Shown: positions 34,877 through 43,343, numbered from the stretch's first letter. The stretch: DNA of 64,000 bases from Acetispira formosa (nom. nud.) (GCA_023525915.1 CP026657.1:1612001-1676000); one strand, 5' to 3'. Numbers and translations: made by a program. The notes: a model not told the origin generated them from the sequence alone.

Positions 34877-35665
34877 CTAGGCCGGCACGTCAGCCGAGGC
34901 GTATCCCAGCAGATTGGAAAGCCTGCGGGCGGCATTGACTACCAGGGGACTGACTCGCTCCTCCTCTGCCTCGGTCAGGCTGCCGGCGCTGACGCTTATG
35001 GCTCCGATGGGGGTGCGGGTGTGGTTCATGACCACCGCGCCCACACAAAAGACGTTGTATTCATTTTCCTCCCGGTCCACAGCATAGTTGCGTCGCCGTA
35101 TTTCTCCAATATCCTTCAATAAAGATTGAACATCCACATGGGTATTCTGAGTCAAGGGTTTGGGGTCTAACTTGTCCCATTTGCCAATGATTTCATCATT
35201 ACTATAAGTGGATAAAATGGCTTTGCCCGCACTTGTGCAATATAGAGGCGAGCGCTTGCCGACGCTGGTGTAGACGGAAAAAACCGGGTTGGTCTGGCCA
35301 ATGCTTTGCAGGCAAATCAACTCGTTGTTATCCTCGATGGAAAACTGGGCGATCCGCTCCGTTTCTTTTCTCAAATCCACCAAAACTGTATTAATGATGC
35401 TGATCTGGTTCAGGCTTTGAACGGCGCTTATTCCCACTTCATAAGTTTTGAGGGTCAGGGAATAATTGCCGGTTTGAGGGCTCTTGGCCATATAACCATT
35501 AACGACCAGGGTATGGGCCAGCCTTAACAGCGAAGCCTTATTGACATCAAGCTCCCGGCGCAAATCATTTAGACTGACACTGCCGAGGCGCGAGACTATT
35601 TCAAGCACCTGCAACGCTCTCTCAACAGACTGAACGGTATCCAGCTTATTTAGATTTTCATCCAA
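34877..35665 (-). CDS. IclR-family transcriptional regulator of the cargo
   Basis: This 262-residue regulator has an N-terminal winged helix (SVERALQVLEIVSRLGSVSL...LDVNKASLLRLAHTLVVNGY, residues about 14-75) and a C-terminal IclR effector domain (about 85-255; SVYTSVGKRSPLYCTSAGKAIL is typical). IclR proteins bind small carbon compounds and control catabolic operons. The gene lies between the two cargo operons, divergent from the second. Operator-like ATCGTTTCA half-sites occur at both cargo promoters. A CCTCC-complement ribosome-binding site precedes the ATG. The effector is unknown, perhaps a betaine or a demethylated product. Confidence 0.9.
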   Translation of the reverse strand: MDENLNKLDTVQSVERALQVLEIVSRLGSVSLNDLRRELDVNKASLLRLAHTLVVNGYMAKSPQTGNYSLTLKTYEVGISAVQSLNQISIINTVLVDLRKETERIAQFSIEDNNELICLQSIGQTNPVFSVYTSVGKRSPLYCTSAGKAILSTYSNDEIIGKWDKLDPKPLTQNTHVDVQSLLKDIGEIRRRNYAVDREENEYNVFCVGAVVMNHTRTPIGAISVSAGSLTEAEEERVSPLVVNAARRLSNLLGYASADVPA

Positions 35666-35823
35666 CTCCCATCCTCCTGACTTCCAGTAAAAGTGGCTCC
35701 ATGAAATCAGCCTTTGTTGTGGCCATTATACGTCATAAAAGTCATAAAGTGCAATTATGATTTATCCCTTAATATTTTGAAACGCAAATATCAATTTATG
35801 ACAATATTCTGTATTTTTTGCTC

Positions 35824-35852
35824 TTGACATTTTAAAACGGAAAAATTATCAT
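35824..35852 (+). promoter_or_regulatory. promoter of the second cargo operon
   Basis: TTGACA (35824-35829), a 17-bp spacer and TATCAT (35847-35852). It shares exact geometry with the promoter at 23325-23353. It lies in the 318-bp AT-rich gap between iclR and the third methyltransferase gene. Confidence 0.75.
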
Positions 35853-35857
35853 AAGCT

Positions 35858-35901
35858 ATCGTTTCATAAAAATCAATTTCAATTTTAAATTATGAAACGA
35901 T
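35858..35901 (+). promoter_or_regulatory. operator-like inverted repeat at the second cargo promoter
   Basis: ATCGTTTCATAA (35858-35869) and its exact complement (35890-35901) are 20 bp apart and begin 5 bp after the -10 box. The TGAAACG/CGTTTCA halves resemble boxes of KdgR-type IclR regulators. Position over the transcription start suggests repression. Confidence 0.6.
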
Positions 35902-35983
35902 TAGTTTTTAACTTGAAAACTCAGAGCGGTTGTAAACCCATAACCGATCTGAACGCCGCAATGGGCCATCATAGGGGGTAGGT

Positions 35984-37432
35984 ATGCCTGGCAAAGAAAT
36001 GAGAAAAATAACGTTATCAATGTTTACAGATAACGATCTCGAACGAATCCATGATCTTTCGATGCGTATTCTGGGTGAAAACGGCGTTTGCTTTCAAAGC
36101 GCCCGCGCTCAGGAAATATTCAAGAAACATGGATTCAAAGTGGAAGGGCAGCAGGTATTCATGACTGAAAAGCAGGTCCGGGCAGCTTTAGATTCCGCGC
36201 CTTCTCATTTCATCATCCGGGGACGAAACAGTGCCCGTGATTTGGATCTGGGCGGGGGTGATTATGGCATTCCCGGTCCAATCGGTCCGGTCAATGTCTT
36301 GGATCTGGATAACGGACGACGGCCGGGCACACTTAAAGATGTTGAAAACCTGATCAAAATCTATCAGGCCAGCCCCGTTATGACCATGAACTCCAATAAC
36401 GGCGTCGAGGCTAACGATGTCCCGGCCGAAAGCCGCTATTTGCTGATCATGCGGGCGCTTCTGAGACATACGGACAAGCCCTTTTACACCAAACTATTCG
36501 ACTATGATCAAATGCACCGGGCCATGGACATGATTGAAATTGTTATGGGCGAAAAATTAGAGCCCGGCGGGAAGGTTTACCTGACCTCCGGGTCGTGCCC
36601 CTCCATGAGCCCACTGGCCTGGGCCGCCGATGTGGCCGACGATATCATTGCCCTGTCTGAACGCGGCCAGGCCGTGACCACCGGAACGGCCACCAGCACC
36701 GGCGTAACCGGTCCCATCCGGGTGTTCGGGACATTGGTGATGCAGAATGCGGAGTTGGTGTCCGGCATTGTTCTTTCCCAACTGGTCACCCCTGGAAACC
36801 CGGTTGGCTACGGTACCGGGGCCACGCCCGGCAATATGCGCGGCGCTAATTACTGTTGTGGTTCTCCAACTCGGGTGGCCCTTCAAGTCGGTTCCATGGA
36901 AATGGGGAAACGTTTTTATAACTTGCCTTCAAGGACGATAACTTACGGCTCGGACTCTACCGGCCTGGATGTTCAAGGCGGCATTGAATCCTATGAAAAC
37001 ACCCTGGGGAACAGCCTGGCCGGCGCGGACTATATGCTGTCGGAAATAGGCACCCTGGAAGGCCTGATGACCACCTCCTACGAAAAAACAATTATTGATG
37101 AAGAAATCACCAGTCGCCTTATGCATATGCGTGACGGCATCGATGTTTCCGAGGAAGCGGCCTCTCTGGACATCATTTTGAAAGTTGGCAGTCGAGGCGA
37201 GTTCATAACCAGCCGCGATACTCTGAAAAACATGAAAAATGACTGGTATCCCAAATATACAGACTGGAACGCCACCCCGGAATCGCGTCCGCCCGATGAT
37301 CTGAATTATGTTTTGCGGCGAGCCAATGAGGAATGGAAAAAACGTCTGAATGAAGCGCCCGAATGTCTGCTGGACGACGCCGTCGACCAGGCCCTGGGCG
37401 AATACATCAAAAGGCAGAAGGTGAAAAGATGA
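35984..37432 (+). CDS. MttB-family non-pyrrolysine methyltransferase (third copy)
   Basis: 482 residues without in-frame TAG. It is the most divergent of the three: RHTDKPFYTKLFDYDQ, VYLTSGSCPSMSPLAWAAD, NLPSRTITYGSDSTGLDVQG. The usual CRxGG motif at the barrel end is changed to SRTITYG, so the substrate probably differs. It is expressed from its own promoter divergent from iclR. The stop overlaps the start of the acyl-CoA synthetase gene (ATGA), so the two are translationally coupled. Confidence 0.85.
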   Translation: MPGKEMRKITLSMFTDNDLERIHDLSMRILGENGVCFQSARAQEIFKKHGFKVEGQQVFMTEKQVRAALDSAPSHFIIRGRNSARDLDLGGGDYGIPGPIGPVNVLDLDNGRRPGTLKDVENLIKIYQASPVMTMNSNNGVEANDVPAESRYLLIMRALLRHTDKPFYTKLFDYDQMHRAMDMIEIVMGEKLEPGGKVYLTSGSCPSMSPLAWAADVADDIIALSERGQAVTTGTATSTGVTGPIRVFGTLVMQNAELVSGIVLSQLVTPGNPVGYGTGATPGNMRGANYCCGSPTRVALQVGSMEMGKRFYNLPSRTITYGSDSTGLDVQGGIESYENTLGNSLAGADYMLSEIGTLEGLMTTSYEKTIIDEEITSRLMHMRDGIDVSEEAASLDIILKVGSRGEFITSRDTLKNMKNDWYPKYTDWNATPESRPPDDLNYVLRRANEEWKKRLNEAPECLLDDAVDQALGEYIKRQKVKR

Positions 37433-39510
37433 ATCTGAACAAACTGCTGAAACCACGTACCATAGCCATTGTCGGGGCCAGTGAAAAGGCCGGGTTCGGC
37501 GGCGACACCACCAGGAACTATCTAAAATTTTCCAAAAACCTGGAAAATCTGTATCTGGTCAACCCCAGCCGGCCGGAGATTTTTGGCCGCAAGGCTTATC
37601 CTTCGCTTCTGGACATCCCGGTTGATGTGGATCTGGTTATTCTCTGCACTCCCCAAAAGACCATCATTCCGCTTTTAAAGGATGCGGCCCAAAAAAACTG
37701 CGGCGGCGCGGTGGTTTTTGCCAGCGGCTACAGTGAAACGGGCGCTGGGGGAAAGAAAAAACAGGACGAGTTGGTGGAGGAAGCCGACCGACTGGGCATC
37801 GCCGTCATGGGTCCGAACTGCGCCGGGTTGGCCAATTTCATCGACGGTATTTTCGCCTTCGCCTTTTTGGTGGAAGAGCGCGACCGCAGCGGCAACATCG
37901 GCATGGTTTCACAAAGCGGCCAGATCGTGCTGGCCGGTTTGGACAGCCCCAATATGGGTTTCAGCCATGTGATTTCCTCAGGTAACTCCTGCAATGTCAA
38001 GGTTGAAGATTACCTGAATTTTCTGGTGGACGACGAAGACACCAAAGTTGTCTCCGCCTATATTGAGGGCATTACCAAACCGAAACTTTTGGTTGAGACC
38101 TTTCGTAAGGCCGCGTTGAAAAAGAAACCCATAGTGATTCTTAAATCCGGCCGTTCCGCCAAATCACAGGAACTGGCCGCCTCACATACTGGTTCTCTTT
38201 CCGGTTCCGACCAGATGCTGCGGGCCATCTTTAAGCGCTACGGTATTTTTGAAGCCGGTGATTTAGAGGAATTGTGCGGAATCTCGGCCGCCCTGTCCTG
38301 GCTGGGGGAAATGCCAAAGGGTCGGAACTGTGTTTTTATGAACGTCTCTGGCGGTGAAGCGGGGGTTACGGCCGACCTGGTCGAGGAATATGGTTTGCCT
38401 CTGGCCGAATACAAGCCGGAAACGCTGGCCTATTTAAAGACGCTAGTCCCGGTCTACGGGTCGGTTAATAACCCCTTTGATATGACCGCGGAAATCGGCT
38501 ACAACACGCCGGTTATGCACAACGCCCTGAAGGCCATATCCAAAGACGAAAATGTCGACGCTATTTGCATCGCCTACACTATTACCCCGGAAGTCTGGGA
38601 CGCCACCATTACCCACATGGTGGAAGCCGTCAAACTGGCGCGGGCGGAGCCGGGCATGAAGCCCATTTTCTGGATGCCCTTTATTGAACACACCCGCGAT
38701 TCCGCCAGCGCCGAAGCTCTGCGCTCCGTTGGTGTTCCTCTTCTGCCCACTGGGCGTTATGCCTGTAAAATCCTGCGCCAAATTTTAGATTACGCCACCA
38801 CTGATTTTGAGGATACTCCGGGGGCCGTGCCGGAACAAAGCCACATCGGGCAGAAAGCCTTCAGCGAGTATGAAAGCCTATGCCATTTGGCGGAAAACGG
38901 AGTGCCCATCCCGCCGCAGGCCATTGCCGCCACAGCGGATGAAGCTGTGGCTAAAGCGGTTGAGCTGGGTTATCCGCTTTCGGTAAAAATCCACTCGGCG
39001 GACATTCTGCACAAATCTGACGTGGGCGGCGTCAAGTTGAATATACGTAATGAAGAAGAGCTGCGCCAAGCTTTCGACAGCATCATGAAAAGCTGCGCGG
39101 AAAAAGTTCCCGGTGCCAAACTGGAAGGCGTATTGCTTAAACCCATGTTGAAACCGGGGGCGGAGATGATTATCGGCGTCAACAACGACCGCGATTTTGG
39201 TCCTATGGTTATGGTTGGTATGGGCGGAGTCTTTGTTGAGCTGTTTAAAGATGTTCAATTGGCTCCGGCACCGCTGTCCCGTTCCCAGGCCCTGGGCATG
39301 ATTAAGGGCCTGAAGTCCTATCCCCTTCTCAATGGGTATCGCGGGGGCCAGCCCGGAGATGTCGACGGCCTGGCCGACCTGTTGGTGACCATCAGCGAAA
39401 TGGCAGCAACGGAAAAGGACCAACTCAAGGAACTGGATATCAACCCTGTTTTTGTCACGGAAAAAGGCGTCGCCATTGCTGACGCTCTGCGGGTCACTTA
39501 CGAAAACTAA
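37429..39510 (+). CDS. ADP-forming acyl-CoA synthetase (fused alpha-beta type)
   Basis: The 693-residue protein has a CoA-binding domain (RTIAIVGASEKAGFGG), a ligase-CoA domain with GPNCAGL and the region around the phosphorylated His (AASHTGSLSGSDQMLRAIF), and a C-terminal ATP-grasp domain (YPLSVKIHSADILHKSDVGG). Such enzymes turn acyl-CoA, ADP and phosphate into the free acid, CoA and ATP. Together with the 2-oxoacid oxidoreductase this gives substrate-level phosphorylation. I chose ATG 37429, which overlaps the methyltransferase stop codon, over an earlier in-frame GTG. The acyl group is unknown. Confidence 0.9.
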   Translation: MNLNKLLKPRTIAIVGASEKAGFGGDTTRNYLKFSKNLENLYLVNPSRPEIFGRKAYPSLLDIPVDVDLVILCTPQKTIIPLLKDAAQKNCGGAVVFASGYSETGAGGKKKQDELVEEADRLGIAVMGPNCAGLANFIDGIFAFAFLVEERDRSGNIGMVSQSGQIVLAGLDSPNMGFSHVISSGNSCNVKVEDYLNFLVDDEDTKVVSAYIEGITKPKLLVETFRKAALKKKPIVILKSGRSAKSQELAASHTGSLSGSDQMLRAIFKRYGIFEAGDLEELCGISAALSWLGEMPKGRNCVFMNVSGGEAGVTADLVEEYGLPLAEYKPETLAYLKTLVPVYGSVNNPFDMTAEIGYNTPVMHNALKAISKDENVDAICIAYTITPEVWDATITHMVEAVKLARAEPGMKPIFWMPFIEHTRDSASAEALRSVGVPLLPTGRYACKILRQILDYATTDFEDTPGAVPEQSHIGQKAFSEYESLCHLAENGVPIPPQAIAATADEAVAKAVELGYPLSVKIHSADILHKSDVGGVKLNIRNEEELRQAFDSIMKSCAEKVPGAKLEGVLLKPMLKPGAEMIIGVNNDRDFGPMVMVGMGGVFVELFKDVQLAPAPLSRSQALGMIKGLKSYPLLNGYRGGQPGDVDGLADLLVTISEMAATEKDQLKELDINPVFVTEKGVAIADALRVTYEN

Positions 39511-39602
39511 CCCCTGGCACTTGATGGACAACAGTGCCCGAAGCGATATCAGAATCAACTCTGACCGTCTGAGGTCACAATTACCAGAGAAGAAGGTATG
39601 AA

Positions 39603-39983
39603 ATGAAAATGATTGAACTTGTCAGCGATAAAGCGTCTCCAGCTTTGGGGCCGTACTGCCATGGCAAAAAATTCGGCAACACGATTATCACCTCCGGTCA
39701 GATTCCCCTGACCAAAAGCGGCGAGTATGTGCATGAAATCAAGGCCGCGACCCGTCTGGTTTTGGAAAACCTGCTCAGTATTGTCGAGGCCGGGGGCGGC
39801 GGTAAGAACAGTGTGGCCAGAGTTGATTTATTCATCAACTCTCTGGACGATTTTGCGGCCATCAATGAAGTTTATGCCGATTTCTTTGGCGACCACCGCC
39901 CCACTCGGGTTTGTGTGCAAGTTGAAGCCCTGCCGGCCAATGTGCCGTTGGAAGCCGCAATGACGGCCTTCGTGGAAGATTAG
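39603..39983 (+). CDS. ridA: RidA-family enamine/imine deaminase
   Basis: This full-length RidA-like protein of 126 residues has ASPALGPYCHG, TIITSGQIPLT and a C-terminal RVCVQVEALPANVPLEAAMTAF, where the catalytic Arg of the RVCV/RVAV motif is kept. RidA hydrolyses reactive enamines and imines, such as those formed when amino acids are dehydrated or deaminated. A role in clearing an imine made from the betaine-derived amino acid fits. GAAGGTATGAA precedes the start. The amidohydrolase gene follows after 10 bp. Confidence 0.9.
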   Translation: MKMIELVSDKASPALGPYCHGKKFGNTIITSGQIPLTKSGEYVHEIKAATRLVLENLLSIVEAGGGGKNSVARVDLFINSLDDFAAINEVYADFFGDHRPTRVCVQVEALPANVPLEAAMTAFVED

Positions 39984-39993
39984 AGGTAAGGTT

Positions 39994-41238
39994 ATGAAAA
40001 AAATAGCTTTTCAGGGTGGGTTGCTTATCGACGGGAACGGCGGGGCTCCGATCAAGGATTCTTCGGTTTTGATTTCCGGGGGAAAAATTGAATATGCCGG
40101 TATCGGGCTACAGGTTGGTGAAGATTATGAGCTTCACGATATCTCCGGCCGAACGATAATGCCGGGCTTAATTGACTCGCACCTGCATTTTTCCGGCAAT
40201 CTGACCGACAACGACACCGACTGGGTGATGGAAGATAACCTCCAAAAAGCGGTTGTGGCCGTACAGCAGTCTCGCGAGTGCCTGGAGACCGGTCTGACCA
40301 CAGTCGGTGAAATCTCCCGGTTTGGTATTCACATCCGCAATATGATCGAACAGGGCGTCATGAGCGGGCCGCGCGTTGTGGCCACGGGCCTGGGATTTTG
40401 CGCCACCTGCGGCCATGGCGATTCACACCATGTCTCCCCGGAGGCCAACAAAAACGGTCATCCCTGGGGCGAATGTGTGGACAGCCCGTGGGATTTGCGT
40501 AAGGCTGTGCGTCGGCGGCTGCGCGAAAACCCGGACGCCATTAAAATTTGGGCCACCGGCGGCGGCATTTGGCGTTGGGAAACCGCTATGGATCAGCACT
40601 ACACCATGGAAGAAGTCCAGGCCGTTGTGGACGAATGTAAGATGCGGCATATCCCCGTGTGGTCTCACTGCTTCGGCAGCGCCCACAACTCGGCGGTGGC
40701 CGGCGTCGATCTGATCATTCACGGCCTCTCCCTGGATGATGAGACCTTGGATATCATGGCGGCTAATGGGGTGGCCCTGTGTCCCACCATCAATTTTATG
40801 CCGGCCTGGTACACAACCTTCCCCCCTGTGTACGACCCCGCGCTGCACGACAAGTACGAAGGTGATACCACCGCCGAAAAAGAATTGCAGCGGGTATACG
40901 ACAACCTGCGGAAGGCCAATGCCAAGGGTATCCTGCTCACCATTGGTTCCGACTCTTTTAACTCCCAGATGACCCCCTACGGCGAGACGGCTGTAGGCGA
41001 GTTGCACGCCTTCGTTGAAAAGGCCGGCATCAGCGAGATGGACACCATCAAAGCGGCGACTATTAACGGAGCCAAAGTACTTCGGGTGGACGAGGCCACC
41101 GGCAGTCTGGAAGTGAGCAAGAGCGCCGATCTTTTGGTGATTGATGGTAACCCTCTTGAAAACATCCGGGCTATCTCAGTTAACAATATGCGCGTCATTA
41201 TGAAAGAAGGTCGTATTGTTACAAGAGAGGCCAAATAA
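39994..41238 (+). CDS. metal-dependent amidohydrolase (imidazolonepropionase/prolidase-like)
   Basis: This 414-residue amidohydrolase-superfamily protein has the HxH metal motif in GLIDSHLHFSG, the later Lys region (IKIWATGGG), metal His residues in WSHCFG and IIHGLSL, and the catalytic Asp in TIGSDSF. Family members hydrolyse cyclic amides, hydantoin-like rings or Xaa-Pro-type bonds. It is the last cargo gene. It could open a lactam or cyclic intermediate, or release proline from a peptide, but the substrate cannot be told. No clear terminator is seen in the 247 bp that follow. Confidence 0.85.
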   Translation: MKKIAFQGGLLIDGNGGAPIKDSSVLISGGKIEYAGIGLQVGEDYELHDISGRTIMPGLIDSHLHFSGNLTDNDTDWVMEDNLQKAVVAVQQSRECLETGLTTVGEISRFGIHIRNMIEQGVMSGPRVVATGLGFCATCGHGDSHHVSPEANKNGHPWGECVDSPWDLRKAVRRRLRENPDAIKIWATGGGIWRWETAMDQHYTMEEVQAVVDECKMRHIPVWSHCFGSAHNSAVAGVDLIIHGLSLDDETLDIMAANGVALCPTINFMPAWYTTFPPVYDPALHDKYEGDTTAEKELQRVYDNLRKANAKGILLTIGSDSFNSQMTPYGETAVGELHAFVEKAGISEMDTIKAATINGAKVLRVDEATGSLEVSKSADLLVIDGNPLENIRAISVNNMRVIMKEGRIVTREAK

Positions 41239-41485
41239 AACCCATATAGCGCACAAGTCGACTAATATCGCATTGACGCAACCAAAGGCTAGGCATTGAA
41301 GATAGGGTCATCATATCTCGGTAATGATTGCTGGTGGCCGGTGGTTTGATTTAGAGCTGGCGATTTTTAGGCGTGAGGCTTGTCGATAAAGATGGGCTAT
41401 TTGTGATGGTTTTTGTGTAAATATGCTGATTAGTCACATGTAGAGCGTACCAGGCTTATTGTTCCGGCGTGATTTGGATATCCCT

Positions 41486-42248
41486 TCATGCGTTATGTTG
41501 AAGGTATTTGACCCAGGTAGTGTAAGGTATTTCCGTTCTGACAGCCGTTCTCCTGGACGAAATATCTGACCGTAGCTTTTCCAATTCCGCTTGCTTTCGC
41601 CTTTTAATCTCCAACCTTATCCTCTGTCGGTCATGCTTGAGCATAGGCATTTTTTCTACGGTTTGCCGTCGTTTATCCCACCGGCTGTGACAATCGGCAT
41701 AACGGCTCGAACTTTCATGATTGATCTGGCTGAGGATCTCCTTACGCCGGGCCATCTCCGTTTGAAAATGCGCGTACAACTCGTCTCGCTCCGACCCCAG
41801 ATGAAGGGGAGCGGCTGTGTAAGTCTCAAGCGACTTGACGGATCGAAGCATATCCGCATCAGCGGCCATAAATTGCCCGAATTTCGCCTCCAATTGTTTT
41901 TTTCCGAGACTTCGGTCGATGGTGCTTGGCTTGGCGTTATGTTTGCCGTATCGATCCTTTATGGTCAGGCCGTTGCCAGAAGGTTTGAGTAGAAGGCCGT
42001 ATTGAAGAAAAGCGCTGTGGACATCCCGCCAGCTTGCTGCTTTATTCAGCATGTCCATGATGGTGGGCTTATGCCTCATTACATAAGTGAGCAAAGCCCT
42101 CCAAATTAGTTTCAGCTTCGCCGCCAGTGTACCAACTATGAAATGTTTTTTCGCCCTGGAGCCCGCCGATGGTGGCGTCGGCGGCATACAGAGCCAGGGC
42201 ACGGTAGTTATCGTTGGCCGTCTCCCGGTCAATGCGCCGAGCAATCAC
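41486..42248 (-). pseudogene. traI: relaxase gene traI with internal deletion and frameshift
   Basis: The gene starts at GTG 42248, overlapping the traJ stop (GTGA). The first 59 codons read as a TraI N-terminus (MIARRIDRE, ALALYAADA, EKTFHSWYTGG) and end at TAA 42069-42071. In another frame, from about 42100 down to 41486, the C-terminal part of TraI is readable: ASWRDVHSAFLQYGLLLKPSG, then TIDRSLGKKQLEAKFGQF and a charged coiled tail. The middle of the protein, including the His cluster that binds the metal in RP4-type relaxases, is missing. The ICE therefore seems to lack its own active relaxase. Confidence 0.78.
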
Positions 42249-42601
42249 CCGTTTCCCCTTTGGAGCAGAGATTTTACCACCTGGTCGAATCCGGCGGCCA
42301 GCTCCCGCTGCTTGACTTCCACCCGCCGAAGCAGGGCTCGCAAATCATCGTGCCACTGCTCGTGGTGCTCTACCTCCGTCAAATGGAGCTTCAGCAAGCC
42401 GCCCAGGCGGCCCAGGTCTCCTTTGCTATGCAAGAGGGCCAGTACGGCTTCCTGGTCCACCTTGCTGCGTATTTCCTGGCCCAGGCAGACTCTTTTGACG
42501 AACCTGGAGACCGACAAGCCCGCCTGACCGGCCAGCCCGGCAATCTGCCGATGCTCGTCCTCGGTGAGGTAGACGGTCAAATAAGGTTTTCTCTTTGGCA
42601 T
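42245..42601 (-). CDS. traJ: TraJ-like relaxosome accessory protein
   Basis: 118 residues. The N-terminus is a ribbon-helix-helix DNA-binding domain (YLTVYLTEDEHRQIAGLAGQ, AGLSVSRFVKRVCLG) like TraJ of IncP plasmids, which binds the oriT inverted repeat and recruits TraI. The C-terminal half is helical. I chose ATG 42601 for its AAGGA site. The oriT candidate lies 78 bp upstream and traI directly follows, the same arrangement as in RP4 (oriT-traJ-traI). Confidence 0.82.
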   Translation of the reverse strand: MPKRKPYLTVYLTEDEHRQIAGLAGQAGLSVSRFVKRVCLGQEIRSKVDQEAVLALLHSKGDLGRLGGLLKLHLTEVEHHEQWHDDLRALLRRVEVKQRELAAGFDQVVKSLLQRGNG

Positions 42602-42603
42602 CT

Positions 42604-43047
42604 TTATCCTTTCCATCTTCGGGCCGATATCGGCCCAGCGTTGAGCTTCAGCGAATAAGCCACCCGCCGGAGCAGGCGGGCAGGATGGCGGGGTACCGGT
42701 ACCCCGCATATCCTGCCTTCAAATCGTAAGCTTGCAAAAGCTTCGTCCAGCCACAATGAGCCGATAGCTCGCATTGCTTCAATTCGGCCGATATCAGCCG
42801 GCTGAGGCTGATTCGGGCTTTTCTGTGCTGATGGCGGCTGATTGTAGGAAAATCGAAATAGCGGCCAACCGACATGGTTTGCGGCACTTTCACCCTGGGC
42901 TTTTTTCGTATCAAAAGCCTCCGAAGACTTCCATTGGCTTCTATCAGCGATAATGAGCAAATGGCCCGTTTCCGCTGATATGGGTACTTCGTGGCTGATC
43001 GCCGTCTGTAATAGGGCAGTAGGGTTCAAAATGGCCTCTGGCGTCAA
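42604..43047 (-). CDS. doubtful 147-aa frame between traK-like and traJ
   Basis: An open frame starts at TTG 43047, overlapping the traK-like stop (TTGA), and ends 2 bp before traJ. No family was recognised. Its C-terminal third runs through the oriT-like palindrome, so at least that part may be open by chance. Overlapping ends on both sides favour translation; the palindrome and the lack of similarity argue against it. Confidence 0.3.
   Translation of the reverse strand: MTPEAILNPTALLQTAISHEVPISAETGHLLIIADRSQWKSSEAFDTKKAQGESAANHVGWPLFRFSYNQPPSAQKSPNQPQPADIGRIEAMRAIGSLWLDEAFASLRFEGRICGVPVPRHPARLLRRVAYSLKLNAGPISARRWKG
42679..42717. other. candidate origin of transfer (oriT) with IncP-type nic sequence
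   Basis: A perfect 20-bp palindrome (42688-42707) is flanked by GGCAGGAT (42679-42686) and ATCCTGCC (42710-42717), themselves inverted copies. ATCCTG|C is the nic core of RP4-type oriT (consensus yATCCTG|y). It lies upstream of traJ, as in RP4. The function is inferred from motif and position. Confidence 0.6.
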
Positions 43048-43343
43048 ACAAGGTCTTTGAGCTCCACATCCTTATCATGCACAAAAGGCTCCAGCCTGTT
43101 CGCCGGCCTGGCCGGGCGACCGGCTGACTGGGGCTGCAACCGGCCGGGCTTTTTCCGGCTGTGGAGCCGATGGCCGCCGCCGCGAACATAGTCGCAAAAG
43201 GTCGTGTAACCCATGGTCAGGCGACCGTCCCTGGTCATCTCGTCAAAAACGAAACGCATACAGTAACCTTCGGCCAACCGCTTTTCGATTTCAGGTTGAA
43301 GTGAACGATATTCAACCCTGGCCATGTATTTGGGCTTTTTCAT
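43044..43343 (-). CDS. TraK-like DNA-binding protein (second, short copy)
   Basis: This 99-residue protein has a helical N-terminus (YRSLQPEIEKRLAEGYCMRF) and the TraK-type core DGRLTMGYTTFCDYVRGG, followed by a basic, Arg/Pro-rich tail. I chose ATG 43343, 11 bases after GGAGG. It shares the GRxTMxYxxFC motif with the traK product at 3855-4361. It is closer to the oriT candidate than the other copy and may be the true oriT-binding TraK. Confidence 0.68.
   Translation of the reverse strand: MKKPKYMARVEYRSLQPEIEKRLAEGYCMRFVFDEMTRDGRLTMGYTTFCDYVRGGGHRLHSRKKPGRLQPQSAGRPARPANRLEPFVHDKDVELKDLV

Noticed and set aside
26377..37432. Pyrrolysine (in-frame TAG) in the MttB-like genes
   Set aside because: All three frames are open for 466-482 codons with no internal TAG, so they are of the non-pyrrolysine type.
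41239..41485. Search for a terminator or small RNA after the amidohydrolase gene
   Set aside because: No hairpin with a T run and no conserved structure was visible; the stretch is left blank.
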